Shown one piece after another: positions 10,296-22,908 of a stretch of 64,000 nucleotides of DNA. Within the stretch, counting starts at the first letter, position 1; each line of letters begins with the position of its first letter. The notes beneath the pieces were generated by a model that was given only the letters and a program-made list of their open reading frames with translations, was not told the DNA's origin and ran no database searches. The position numbers and the translations under genes were made by a program. The stretch comes from Drechmeria coniospora (Eukaryota > Ascomycota > Sordariomycetes > Hypocreales > Ophiocordycipitaceae): positions 1,612,001 to 1,676,000 of the forward strand of contig NC_054390.1 of NCBI RefSeq assembly GCF_001625195.1, written 5' to 3'.

Positions 10296-12180
10296 AAAGT
10301 ATAGTTAAGCTATAAAATAAAATATAGAATTTTAAATATACTAAAAAAAAACTAACCCTAAAGTAGTCTTAATAAGGGCCTAACCTAATACTACTATAAA
10401 TATATACTAACTATACTACTTAGACTTATTAGTTTTTATATTTTTCTTACTTTTATTCTTTTTAGTATTCTTCTTAAGGAGGGTCTTAAAACTATTTATT
10501 ATAATACTTAGGTAGGGGTAGAATATAACTAAGGGGGGTAGGGGTAGGAGTATAAAATAAAAGTACTAAGTAATATAGGTAATAGAAGGGGTAAAAGTAA
10601 TAGAATAATATAATAAAGTTATATTATCTATATAAAATAAATATAACATACTACTATTATAGGTAATATAAAAAGTAAAGGGAGTAAGATAATATAATAA
10701 GGGGGAACTATTTATATAAGACTTATATAACTTATAGATATTATAGTATATTTTAGCTAAAATAGCTATTAACTTAGTACTAATACCCTTTTATACCTAC
10801 TAATAGTAAGTAAGACTATATATATTACTCTAAATACCTATTAGGGCTTAGGCTATACCCTAAGTAAATATATTAAGTTATATACTTAATATACTACTAG
10901 AATAATTATTAGCCTAAGTTAAGGTTAAGGTATTAGTAGTAAGGATAAGGGTATAGTTTAGGTTATTATTATTAGTAGTAGTAAGGGGGGAGATAATACT
11001 TAGTATAGGAGTAAGGGTATAGGTAGGGCATATAGGGGTAGGCTTTATTTTAACTAAAGCTAAGGTATAGGCCTAAACCTAGCTTAAGGCTAGAAATTTA
11101 AATAAAAAGATAGTATAAATACCTAATATAGTTCTAACCTTAGGGTAGGCCTTAACCAAAATATAGACATTACGCTAGGTATAAGTATAAAGGTTATATA
11201 AAGCATAATATAGCTAAGGGTATATAGTAAATAAATATAGTACCTAAATACATTTAGTATATATTTATATATATATATAGTAACTAATACTATAGCCTAA
11301 TATATAGCTATTATAGCTACTAGTAATAAGGTAATTAATATAAAGGAGGTATATTTTATATACCTCCTCTAAAGGTATAAACTTCTTATTAAAGGAATTA
11401 CCCTTTACTAAGTATTTACCTAAGGTATAGTAATAGTCTAACTTATTAGTATAATAGCTATAATATAGGCCTAAACTATATTTAGGGGGGGGGGGAGTAC
11501 TTATAGTAGTAAATAGAATAGTAGTAGTAATAGTAATAAAAAGGTAAATAAGTCCTCTATAAAGGAGGAGTAATAGTAATAAGAATAGGATTAATAATTC
11601 TTATTATTACTAGCTTATTAGCTAATAGCCTAAAGAATACATAGAATAGCTTCAATAAAAAAGCAATAACCTACCTTATAGGGAAGAAATAATAATAATA
11701 AAGAAGTAAGTATAATAGGAAGTAGTAAAGAAGTTAATAATAAATTATATAGTAAGAAGCTAGAAAATAAATAAGTATAATAATTAAAAGAAAAAAAAAT
11801 AATAAAGTATAATAGGAAGGGAATAAAAAGAGTAATATAAAGGCAATAGTAAGAGGGAAAAGTAAAGTAATACTAAGTACCTTAAGTACCTAAAGAATAC
11901 CTAAGGAAGGAATAAAGCAAAATAGAATTAGTTACTTTAGGTACTTAATAAATACCTAAGGAGGGGCTAAGGTAAAGTAGAATTAGTTACTTTAGGTAAC
12001 TAATAAGCTCCTAATAAGAGATAATATAGAAAGGAGGCTATATATACTAAGTATCTAATAAATACCTAAAAAAATAATTTTTTTAGGGGGGAGCTATAGA
12101 TTAGGAAGCTAGCCTAAGGAAGAATAAGTTAGCTATAGCTATAGCTAGACTTTACTTTAAATAGGTAAAGTAAGATAGTA
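10296..12180 (+). mobile_element. Gypsy-0 3' region (continuation after Copia-A1)
   Basis: This resumes Gypsy-0 directly after the ATAGT duplication and runs to the shared LTR at 12181. It contains no pol. It corresponds to 17292-19130 of Gypsy-2 (inverted) and to 31980-32505 plus 39222-40530 of Gypsy-1. On the minus strand it holds the RIP-altered version of the antisense reading frame. Extremely AT-rich. Confidence 0.8.
10416..11620 (-). pseudogene. Antisense accessory ORF of Gypsy-0 (RIP-degraded)
   Basis: A minus-strand frame homologous to the plus-strand frame of Gypsy-2 at about 17795-19016. At 11340-11490 it reads, without frame change, through the block equivalent to EEFIPLEEVYGI, with D to N, E to K and C to Y changes as RIP would cause. 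The C-terminal lysine-rich tail and stop (10416-10418, ...NKSK) are retained. The poly-C run of Gypsy-2 (16 C) is 11 C here (11 G at 11485-11495 on the plus strand), and that length keeps the frame. The function is unknown, and the 5' end was not located. Confidence 0.55.
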
Positions 12181-12351
12181 TATTATAGTATTAAGCTTAG
12201 CCTAATATAAAAGAATAAAAGGAACTAAAGGACCTACTAAAAGGAATATATATAACTAAAGGCCCTAATTACTAAGTAGTTTTCCCTTCTTTAAGTCTTT
12301 TAATAAATATTATTAAGAGTCCTAAAGCAGTTACCTAGTAACTCTATAATA
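12181..12351 (+). repeat. 171 bp Gypsy LTR shared by Gypsy-0 and Gypsy-1
   Basis: It is in the right place to be both the 3' LTR of Gypsy-0 (whose 3' region ends at 12180) and the 5' LTR of Gypsy-1 (whose leader and gag start at 12352). Such LTR-internal-LTR-internal-LTR tandems arise by unequal recombination between LTRs. It starts TATTATAGTATTAAGC and ends CTATAATA, RIP-altered from TGTTATAG...GTAACA. Confidence 0.8.
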
Positions 12352-15300
12352 ATAAGTTAAAATAAATAAAAGGAAGCCTAAAGAAATTAACCTTTAGTAA
12401 GTTATAAAGGACTTTATAGTAAAAGTCTATATAAAGTTTAGTTAAATATATACCTAAATAGAAATATATACTATTTAAATTTTAGCTCTATAGAAGAATA
12501 AGTAATAATAAGTATAATAGGACTTAAGGTACTTATTAGTTTAATTAATAAATACCTTAATAATTAACTCCTAGTAGGAATAAACTAAAAATAAGTTAGG
12601 TATACTATAGGCCTATATTAAATATAAACTAATTTTAGTTAGGGACCTATATAATAGTAATAAGAGTACCTTTATAGCCTAAAAGTTCTATATAAACTAT
12701 AAGCTTTAGGTAAATAGGGACTTTATTAAGTCTACCTAGGACTAATAGATCTTTATTTAGTAAAACCTTTTAGCTAAAGTTTAGTAATAAGTTATAATAT
12801 ACTTTAAGGAAGGCTTTTATATTAATTATAACTTATTTTAATTCCTAATATACTTTAAATTAGCTTATAGTAACTCTTACTACTAATAATTAGTAATTAT
12901 TAAACTAAAGGATATTAAGTAAGGGATATTAAAGTTATTTTTAGTATTCCTTATATACTTTAAAGAAAAGCTTATACTAATAGAAGGAATATATTAACTT
13001 AATAAAGTAAAACTTATAAAGCTCTATATTAAATTAAGTAAAAGAATAAAGAACTATATCCTTTAGTAGGGGACTATAATAAATAACTATAATAAGGTAG
13101 TTAATATATATAAATAAATTATATTTAAAATAGAATTATAATATATAAAGAATAAAATTAAAAATTAAGGTAGGCCTAGCTAAAGGATAGCTAAAGTAAC
13201 CCCCTAGCCTAATAAGAATAATAATACTTTAATATTAAGGGTTAATATAATAAGCTTTAGGACTATAGTTAGGCCTAAAGTAGCTATAATTAGGCTAATA
13301 ATAAAAACAAACTAAGGCTAAAGTAGGCCTTAATAGTAAGTAAAATAAATTATATAAGAAAAAAGCAATAAGTATAAAGTAGTTAGTATATATATTTACT
13401 ATAGGAAGGGAGGCTATTATACTTAATAATACCTATAATAAACTATAATTCTATATACCTTAAGGATAAGTATTTAAGCTACTTAGGGAGAAAAATATAT
13501 TAGTAAGGAACTAAAGACTAAGGAAAAAAAAATACCTTTAAGCTAAGTCTTATATAAAGGTATAAAGGGTTTATAGGTAAGTAGACTATAAGAAATTAAA
13601 GGAATTAAAAAACTAAATTTAAAAAAATATACTAAGAATAAATAGACTACTTTTTCTTATTACTATACTTATAAATTCTATAAGATTCCTTAATATTTAA
13701 ATTAATAGTAGCTATAACTACTATAGGGCTATTAGTAAAAGAATAGCCTAATACCTATAACTTAAGCTTATTCCTCTTCTAATAAAATAATTACTTTAAA
13801 TAGCTATTATAATATTTTAGTAAGATATAGGCAATACTCTTACCTACTCTATAATAATTAATATAAATAACTAAAAGAACCTAATACTTTTATATATTAT
13901 CCTAGGCCTAAGTTAAGATATTATATTAGGTCTACTATAAATAGAATATTAATAGGTTACTTTAAATATAATAGATTGGACCCTTATAATTAGGGCAGTA
14001 GGTAACTAAATTATATAAGTAAATAATATTTACTCTTTTAATAGGTTCTAGAAAGTATACCTTATACTAATATAAACCTTTTTATAAAAGCAATAGGGAG
14101 TACTAATAGTAATAAGTTTATAAGAAATAGTAATAAAACTATAAGAAATAATACTATAAGTACCTAAAAGTATAAATATAATAGTAATAGCTTTACCTAT
14201 TCTTCCGGTAGCCTTTTAGAACTATACTAATCTGTTTAATAAAGAATAAGCCTTAGGCCTACTACTATACTAAAGCTCCTAGGACTACTATATCTAACTA
14301 TAATAAAATAATAAGGGAGAAATACTATAGCTACCCTAGGGCCTACTATATAATATACTATAAGACTAATTACTTAAAGTCTATAAATAGATTATAGACC
14401 TACTAAATAAGGAATAAATATAAGTAAGCTTATTAATAATAGTAGTATTAATACTACTTACTAAGAAAGAAAATAAAAAATAAAAGCTATATATAAACTA
14501 TTAGGCCCTAAATAAGATTATATAATAGGATTACTACTTATTCCTACTAGTTAAAGAAATACTCTACTTACTCTTAGGGGTATATTAATTTATTAAACTA
14601 AATATATAAGTAGTATTCTATAAGTTATATATAGTACTAGGAGATAAACTACTTATAGTATTCTATATATAATTTAGCCTATTTAAATAATTAGTTTATT
14701 CCTTTAGTTTAATTAAAGTACTAGCTTTATTTTAAAGATATATTAATAAGGTATTATAAAATAAATTAAGAAAATAGGTTATAGCCTATTTAAATAATAT
14801 TTTAATTTATACCTTTAGATTAAAGGCTAACTACCTTACTAAGGTTAAGGAAATCCTTAAGTAGCTTTAGGTAGCTAGCCTATACCTAAATCTTAATAAG
14901 TATATATTTATAATAATAAAAGTTAAATACCTTAGGTTTATTATTTAAGTAAGTATTAAGGTTAGACCTAACTTAGTAAAAATTACTATAATTTAAGAGT
15001 AATAACTACCTATTAAGGTAAGGGGGATTTAAAGCTTTTTAGGTTTTATAAACTTTTATTATAAATTTGTTTCTAATTTTATAAGCCTTATAGAATTACT
15101 TATAGCCCTTATAGGAAAGAGTATATTATTTTACTAAGGACCTAAAGAAAATATAGCCTTTTAATCCCTTAAGTATACCTTTTTATTATACTTAATTTTA
15201 GTATAATAGGACTTAAATAGGAAGACTTTTATTAAGACTAACTACTTAGGTAAGGTATTAGGTAAATACTTTTTGTAAATTAATAGTAAGGGGGTTCTAT

Positions 15301-17120
15301 ATCTAATAGCCTACTACTTAGTTAAACTTATATTAGTAAAAAGGAATTATATAATTTATAATAAGAAACTTTTAGTAGTTATTAACTATCTTAAGGTATA
15401 GTTAGTAAACCTATAAGGTATTATAAAACTATTTATTATTCTAATAGACTATAAGAACCTTAAATACTTTACTAAACTATAAGAGATATTAAAATAATAG
15501 GTATAGTAAGTAAAAGTCCTTATAAACTTTAATTACTTACTATAGTATAAATTAGACTTATAAGTATAATAGCTAAATATACTTTTATATTAGGAATAAA
15601 ATAAGAAGAATATACTATACTTAGGATAAATACTTTAGTTAGTATTAATCTTTATACTATAAAAGGTACCTAAAGGCTAATCTATATAAGAAGGTCCTAA
15701 TACCTAGGATATAGTAATTATAAATATAGGGATAGATTTGGTAAATATAGGGATATATTAGGCCTAGGCCGGCTATAAAGTACTAAGCGCCTAAAATATA
15801 ATAGCTATAAATATAAGGGTAAACTAGGCCTATTTAGAGATAAAAGGGGGATAAGGAGCTATTAATATACCCTAATTACTTTTAGTAGTATAGGAATAAA
15901 TAGAAAGGGAGATATTATTTCTATAAAATATACTAACTAACTAATTACTCTTCCTAGAACCCTACTAATAGGAATTATAGGATTAGGTATTATAAAATAA
16001 TATAATATATAAAGCTTAATAATAAGTAGTTATAATAAGTATATAAAAATTCCTAGTAAAAGTAAAGATATATTACGGAGTTACTAGGCAACTGCTTTAG
16101 GACTCTTAATAATATTTATTAAAAGACTTAAAGGATAGGAAAAATACTTAGTAACTAGGGCTTTTAGTTATATGCGTTCCTCTTAGTAGGTCCTTTGGTT
16201 CCCTTCGTTCTCCTATATCGGGCTAAGCCTAATACTATAACAAGATAAAAGAATAAATAGCTAATTATACTATTAGTACCTATAGTATAATATACTATAA
16301 GGGATACCTATAGTTATTAGCCTAAGAACTACTAATAATATAAATAATATAATAGGTATATAAATTACCTATATTAAGCTACTTTAATTAAAATAGAATA
16401 TTCTAAGTACTTTAATAGGACTTTTATTAAAATAATATATTATAGAATATAATATAGTATATTTAGAATTACTATTACTATTAAAGCTATAAGAGCTATT
16501 TATAGAAATAGGAACTCCTATAACTAATTTCCTTACTAAACTATTATTAGAAGTAAATATTAATTAACTTTATAACTAACCTATTAGTATAAAATAATAA
16601 GGACCCCTAATTCTTAATAGTTATTATAAACTACCTTTTTAAATTTATTTAACTAAAGGTAATAACTATAATAAGTATAAAGGCTTATATAAAATAGTTT
16701 AAGACCTATTAATAGTAATTTAGGGGTTTTTTTACTTAAATTATAATAAAATAAGGATTAAACTAACTTAGTAAGTTTTGGATATCCCTATACTTCCTTA
16801 TTAATATAAAATAACTTCTATTAACTTTATATTACTCCTAAATAAATAAGGGTACTAAAAGGGTAAATTAGGAAATTTAAGCTACTTTATAAATCCTAAT
16901 TTTATTTAAGTAATTTAACTAACTAACCTACTAAACTACCTACTAGCTTACCTTAAATAATAGGGAGTCTTTAGTTATAGGAGTTAGCTTAAATAAGCTA
17001 TTATTAAGCTATAAAATTAATATAATACTTAGGGTAAAGGATAACTAAGTATAATAATACTAAAAGGGAGGGCTATTACTTTTCTATAATACCTAAGGGA
17101 AGAAATAAAAATTATATAAG
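12352..17120 (+). pseudogene. Gypsy-1 gag-pol remnant (first part)
   Basis: Plus-strand leader, gag (about 12400-13500), protease, RT and RNase H, then integrase of a chromovirus-type Gypsy. The RT catalytic box at about 14783-14809 reads A-Y-L-N-N-I-L-I-Y, where Gypsy polymerases have Y-L-D-D. Gag ends in a motif resembling a CCHC knuckle near 13390-13440, with its Cys lost by RIP. It is very heavily mutated, with stops throughout. It is interrupted by a solo LTR (16071-16242) and, at 17120, by Gypsy-2. It resumes at 31456. Confidence 0.82.
16071..16242 (+). repeat. Solo Gypsy LTR in Gypsy-1, TSD AGATA
   Basis: A 172 bp unit, TATTACGGAG...CTATAACA, flanked by AGATA at 16066-16070 and 16243-16247. 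The uninterrupted counterpart is near 1495-1515 in Gypsy-0. It is less mutated than the surrounding Gypsy-1, so it is a younger insertion. Confidence 0.9.
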
Positions 17121-17291
17121 TGTTACGGAGTCGCTAGGCGACTGCTCTAGGACTCTCAATAATGTTTATTAAAAGACTTAAAGGAGGGAAAGCTACTTAA
17201 TAACTAGGGCTTCTAGTTATATATATTCCTCCTAGTAGGTCCCTTAGTTCCCTTTGTTCTCCTATATCGGGCTAAGCCTAATACTATAATA
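17121..17291 (-). repeat. Gypsy-2 3' LTR (171 bp)
   Basis: The best preserved copy at its outer end: TGTTACGGAGTCGC at 17121. It ends TACTATAATA at 17291. The next base begins the 3' internal region. Confidence 0.88.
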
Positions 17292-17794
17292 TACCGTCTC
17301 GCTCTACCTGTTTAAAGTAAAGTTTAGCTATAGCTATAGCCGAACTACCCTTCCCTAGGCTGGTTTTCCCAATCCGTAGCTCCCTTAAATTTTTTTTCTT
17401 TCTAGGTATTCGTTAAGTACTTAGCGTATATAGTCTCCCCCCTGTATTATCCCCTATTTAGAGTTTGCTAGTTACCTAGGGAAATTAACTTTACCCTACT
17501 CTATCCCCTCCTTAGGTATTCCCTAGGTATTCCCTAAGTGCCTAAGGCGCCTAGCGTTACCTTACTTTTCCCCCTTACCGCTCCCTTTAAGTTACCCTTT
17601 CTATTCCCTTCCTATTATACTTTATTATTCCTCTTTCCTTTAACTATTATACCTACTTATTCTTTTAGCTTTTTACTATACGATTTATTATTAACTCCTT
17701 TACCGTCTCCTACTGTACTTACTCCTTTATTGCTATTATTTCTTCCCCGTAAGGTAGGTTACTGCTTTTGCATTAGGGCCGTTCCGTATCCTTT
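17292..17794. other. Gypsy-2 sub-terminal region beside the 3' LTR
   Basis: A pyrimidine-rich stretch (plus strand) between the 3' LTR and the antisense frame. It contains a short direct repeat, TAGGTATTCCC twice in a row at about 17512-17535. An 88-codon plus-strand frame (17538-17804) is very hydrophobic with no recognisable domain. It could be 5' leader of the antisense ORF or chance. Its counterparts are 11600-12180 and 40020-40530 in the sister copies. Confidence 0.45.
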
Positions 17795-19016
17795 GGGCCG
17801 TTAGCTAATAAGCTAATAACGATAGAAACTGTTAATCTTACTCTTATTGCTATTGCTCCTCCCTTATAAAGGGCTTATTACCTTTTCGTTACTACTACTA
17901 CCGCTATTATATCTACCGCTATAGGTACTCCCCCCCCCCCCCCCCGGATACAGTTCGGGCCCGCATTACGGCTATTATACCGATAAGTCGGACCGTTACT
18001 GCGCCTTAGGCGAATACTTAGTAGAGGGTAATTCCTCCAACGAGGAGTTTATACCTCTAGAGGAGGTATACGGAATATGCCTCCCTTGCATTAACCGCCT
18101 CGTTACTAGCGGCCGTAACGATTACATACCGGGCCGTAGTACTAGTTGCCGTACGTACATATATATATATATTAAATGCATTTAGGTACTATATTTATTT
18201 ACTACGCGCCCTTAGCTGTATTGCGCCCTATACAACCTTCGTACTTACGCCTAGTATAACGTCTATATCCTAGTCGAGGCCCGCCCTAAGGTCGGAACCG
18301 TACTGGGCGCTTGTACCGTCCTCTCGCCTGAATTTCTGGCCCTAGGCCGAGTTTAGGCCCGCACCCTAGCTCTGGCCGAAATAGAGCCTGCCCCTGTACG
18401 TCCTGCCTATACCCTTACCCCCGTACCGAGTATTACTTCTCCTCCTACCGCTACTAATAACAACAACGACCCAAACTACACCCTCGTCCTTACCGCTAAC
18501 GCCTTAACCCTAACTCAAGCGGGTAGCCGTTCCGGTACTGTACCGAGTATATAGCTTAGTATATTTGCCTAGGGCGTAGCTTAGGCCCTAACGGGTATCT
18601 AGAGTAACGTATATAGCCTTACCCGCCGTTAGTAGGCGCAGGAGGGTATTAGTACTAAGTTAGTAGCTACCTTAGCCGAAATACACTGCAATATCTATAA
18701 GTTATATAAGTCTTACGCAAATAGTTCCCCCTTAGTATACCGTTCCGCCCCCTCTACTCCCTGCATTACCCGCAACAGTAGTAGGTTATACCCGTCTTAC
18801 ATAAACGGTATATCTTTATTGTACTACCCTATTGCCTTTACCCCTTATATTACCTAAGTTACTTAGCGCCTCCGTTTTATACCCCTGCCCTTACCCCTTT
18901 TAATTACATCCTACCCCCGCCTAAGTACTATAACGGATAGTTTTAAGACCCTCCCTAAGAAGGATACTAAGAAGAATAAGAGCAAGAAGGATATAGAGAC
19001 TAATAAGTCTAAGTAG
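17795..19016 (+). pseudogene. Antisense accessory ORF in Gypsy-2 (novel, Cys- and Lys-containing)
   Basis: From 17946 to 19016 one plus-strand frame has about 357 codons. It is broken by about a dozen stops, all TAG, as expected if CAG codons were hit by RIP. A frame shift at a 16 C run (17930-17945) joins it to an upstream Thr/Pro stretch. Visible features: a Cys-bearing N-terminal block (DRYCALGEYLVE, then GICLPCINRL), more Cys at about 18147, 18177 and 18222, a Ser/Thr/Pro/Asn linker near 18420-18480, a helix-like segment near 18640-18720, and a lysine-rich tail (about 18950-19010) in which every Lys codon is AAG. It lies opposite to pol, between chromodomain and 3' LTR. I do not recognise the family. 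The fully in-register minus frame is also rather open, so the strand assignment rests on codon use and protein character. Confidence 0.5.
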
Positions 19017-19129
19017 TACAGTTAGTATATATTTATAGTAGTAGTATTAGGTCGGGCCCTTATTAGGGGCGCTCTAGGGTTAGTTTTTTCCTTCGATATA
19101 GTTAAAATTTTATATTTCGTTTTACAGCT

Positions 19130-22100
19130 TACCTATACTTTACTATTTATATAGGGATCTCCCTATTACTATATAAATTCCTCTAGGGCTTCCGTTTATA
19201 TTAAAGCCTTTATCGGTTCCTAGGTTAGTTATTTATAATCTAGCTATTTTATAAGGGTATTATATTATCCCCCTTAGCCTTAGGCCCCCCTTATTGTAAG
19301 GATACATTTAACTTAATATTCCTTTTGTAAGGTACCGTCCTTATCTTAGACTAATAGTAGGCCTAGCTTTAAATCCTATACTACCTAACTAGGTAAGGGG
19401 TTATTTACTACCCTTTCGATAAGGTCTATATAAAAGGTAGGGTATAAGCCCTAAGGAATATTTAGTATTACTATAAGTAATATTAATACTACTAGTACTA
19501 TAAACTTAAAAGCTACTTAGTTTAGCTTTCTATATAGCCTATTGGTTTTAATATATCTAAGGCTAAGCTAGACCTTATTACCTACCTAGAACTTTTCTAC
19601 TAGGTAACCTAAAGCTACTACCGACTTATATAAGCGTTATTGTATAAAGGTAATAGCTACTTATATAATTTTTATTCCTTCCCTTAGGTATTATAGGAAA
19701 GTAATAGCCCTTCCTTTTAGTATTATTACACTTACCTAGCCGTCCTTTACCCTAGGTATTATACCGATTTTATAGTCTAATAATAGCTTATTTAGGTTAA
19801 TTTCTATAATTAAAGACTCCCTATTATTTAGGGTAAGCTAGTAGGCGGCTAGGTAGGCCGGTTAGTTAAATTACTTAAATAAGATTAGGATCCGTAGGGT
19901 AGCTTAAATTTCTTAATTTACCCTTTCAGTACCCCTATCTATCTAAAGGTAGTATAAAGTTAATAAGAGTTATTCTATACTAATAAGGGAGTATAAGGAT
20001 ATCTAGAACTTACTAAGCTAGTTTAATCCCTAATCCGTTATAATTTAGGTAGGAAAACCTTTAAATTACTACTAATAGGTCTTAAACTATTTTGTATAAG
20101 CCTTTATACTTATTGTAGTTATTGCCTTTAGTTAAATAAATTTAAAGAGGTAGTTTATAATAACTATTAAGAATTAGGGGTCCTTATTATTCTATATTAG
20201 TAGGTCGGTTATAAAGTTAATCGATATTTACTTTTAATAACGGTTTAGTAAGGGAATTAGTTATAGGAGTCCCTATCTCTATAGACGGCTTTTACAGCTC
20301 CAGTAGTAGTAGTAATTCCAAATATACCGTATTACGTCCTATAATATACCGTCCTAGTAAAAGTCCCGCTAAAGTACTTAGAATGTTCCGTTTCGACTTA
20401 AGTAGCCTAATATAGGTAATTTATATACCTATTGTATTATTTGCATTATTAGTAGTTCTTAGGCTAGTAACTATAGGCGTCCCCTATAGTATATTGCGCT
20501 ATAGGTACTAATAGTATAATTAGCCGTTTGTTCTTTTGTCTTTGCTTTTACTAGGAATTTCCGTATGCTTATTGCAACTACTTATTGTTAAGCTTTATAT
20601 ATTATATCGTTTTGTAATACCTAATCCTATAATTCCTATAGGTAGGGTTTTAGGAAGAGCAATCGGCCGGTTAGCGTATCCTATAGAAATAGTATTTCCT
20701 TTTCTATCTATCCCTATACTACTAGGAGTAGTTAGGATATATCGATAGCTCCTTATCCCCCTTTCGTCTCTAGACAGGCCCAGTCCGCCCTTATATTTAT
20801 AGCTATTATATCTTAGGCGCTTAGTACTTTACAGCCGGCCTAGGCCTATTTTATTTCTATATTCGCCCGGTTTATTCCTGTATTTATAATTACTATATCC
20901 TAGGTATCCTAAGCGTTAGGACCTTCTTGTATAGGTTGGCCTCTATATACCTTCTATAGTATAGAGATTAATACCGGCCGAAGTATTTATCCTAGGCGTA
21001 ATATATCCTCCTTATCCTATTCCTAATATAAAAGCGTATCCGGCCGTTATACTTATAAGCCCGGTCTATACTATAGTAAGTAATTAAAGTTTGCAAGGAC
21101 TTCCGCCTATTATACCTATCGTTCCGATATCTCCTACGGTTTAGTAAAGTATTTAAGGTTCTTATAGTCCGTTAGAATAGTAAATAGTTCCGTAATGCTT
21201 TATAGGTCTACTAACTATACCTTAAGATAGCTAATAACTGCTAGGAGTTCCTTATTATAGATTATATAATTCCTTTCTACTAGTATAAGTTTGGCTAAGT
21301 AGTAGGCTACTAATTATAGGACCCCCTTACTATTAATTTATAAGAGGTATTTACCTAGTGCCTTACCTAAGCAATTAGTCTTAACGAGAGTCTTCCTATC
21401 TAGGTCCTATTATACTAGGATTAAGTATAATAAAAAGGTACGCTTAAGGGATTAAAAGGCTATATCTTTCTTAGGTTCCTAGTAAAATAGTATACCCCTC
21501 CCTATAAGGGCTATAAGTAGTTCCGTAAGGCTTATAAAATTAGGAATAAATTTACAGTAGAAGTTTATAAACCCTAGGAAGCTCCTAATCCCTCTTACCT
21601 TAGTAGGTAGTTACTATTCTTAAATTATAGCAATTTTCGCTAGGTTAGGTCTAACCTTAATGCATGCTTAGATAATAAACCTAAGGTATTTAACTTTTGT
21701 TATTGTAAATATATACTTATTGAGATTTAGGTACAGACCGGCTACCTAAAGCTACTTAAGGATTTCCCTAACCTTAGTAAGGTAGTCGGCCTTCGATCCA
21801 AAGGTATAAATTAAAATATTGTTTAAATAAGCTATAACCTACTCCCTTAATTTATCCTATAATACCCTATTAATATATTTTTAGAATAAAGCTAGTGCTC
21901 TAGCTAGACCGAAGGGATAGACTAACTATTTAAATAGACTAAATTGTATACGGAATACTGTAAGTAGTTTATCTCCTAGCGCTATATATAACTTATAGAA
22001 TACTACTTATACGTTTAGTTTAGTAAACTAGCGTACCCCTAAGAGTAAGCGGAGCGTTTCTTTAACTAGCGGAAGTAAGTAGTAATCCTATTATATAATC

Positions 22101-22166
22101 TTATTTCGGGCCTAGTAGTTTATATATAGCCTTTATCCTTTGTTTTCTTTTTTAGTAAGTAGTATT
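19130..22166 (-). pseudogene. Gypsy-2 pol, C-terminal half (RT to chromodomain)
   Basis: On the minus strand the order is: RT with the catalytic box at about 21805-21831 reading A-Y-L-N-N-I-L-I-Y instead of Y-L-D-D; RNase H (about 21650-20950); integrase (about 20900-19700); and a chromodomain (about 19300-19135) with the pattern VEWLGYEQPTWEP-like, partly obscured by stops. The chromodomain places the element among chromoviruses, whose integrases can be guided to H3K9-methylated chromatin. The plus-strand frame at 20536-20748 is a shadow. Confidence 0.8.
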
Positions 22167-22171
22167 AGTAC

Positions 22172-22908
22172 TCTTTATAACTAATGCGCAAGAGGAGGGG
22201 ATAGTAGAAGTATATCGTACGGACTAGTAAATTAATTATACTGTTAGTAACAGCAATAAGGGAAGTACTAGTTAGTAATTGGGTAAGAGTATACAATTAG
22301 TAGTACTAAATTATACAAACGAATACAATTATTTCTTCTAGCTACAGTATAGGAAAAGAGCGGCTATTTATATCTATAGAACAATCCCTAATAACGGCTT
22401 TATCGGAGATTCTATTGTAGATTAAAGGCGCTATTGTACTATGGCTTAAATAGCTAAAACTATTATACAGTTAGATAACTATTTTAGTTACTTGTTAGTT
22501 AACTGCTTCCGTTATAAGGTTGGATAGATTGTTTTAGTTATTAGCTTAGCTAATTCCATTATATAATAAATAGGTAGTCCGGCCTAAGTTAGTATTATGG
22601 GCTAGCAAGCGCTAGTAGCAATTGGGAGAGCAGTAATTGTTATGCCAATTAATTGGCTCTAGTAGTCGACTGGCTACTATATATATAGGTTATATTGCAG
22701 TAGTAAGTTGGTCGGTAGTAGTACTACCGTATGTCGCTCCGAGTTATAGTTCGGAGAAGTAGTATATTATATACTATTAGTTAACTCAATATACTTACTA
22801 ATACTTATAGTATAGTATAGCATCCGTACTAGTAGTACTAGTACTAATACTAATAGGATAGTATCCTATTTAGGTAGTCTTATTAGTATAAATACTAGTA
22901 TTTTAATA
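22172..22908 (-). repeat. Copia-B1 3' LTR (737 bp)
   Basis: In element orientation it starts TGTTAAAA-type (here TATTAAAA at 22908) beside the purine tract and ends at 22172. It shares both ends and the R/U5-like segment with the B2, C and 859 bp LTRs but differs in the middle. Confidence 0.9.

Noticed and set aside
19020..19300. Extension of the antisense ORF beyond 19016
   Set aside because: The frame stays partly open, but it would overlap the chromodomain of pol, the lysine-rich tail followed by a stop is conserved in the sister copies, and stops become denser.
20536..20748. Hydrophobic plus-strand frame in Gypsy-2
   Set aside because: Opposite strand of the integrase region of Gypsy-2, with no codon evidence of its own.
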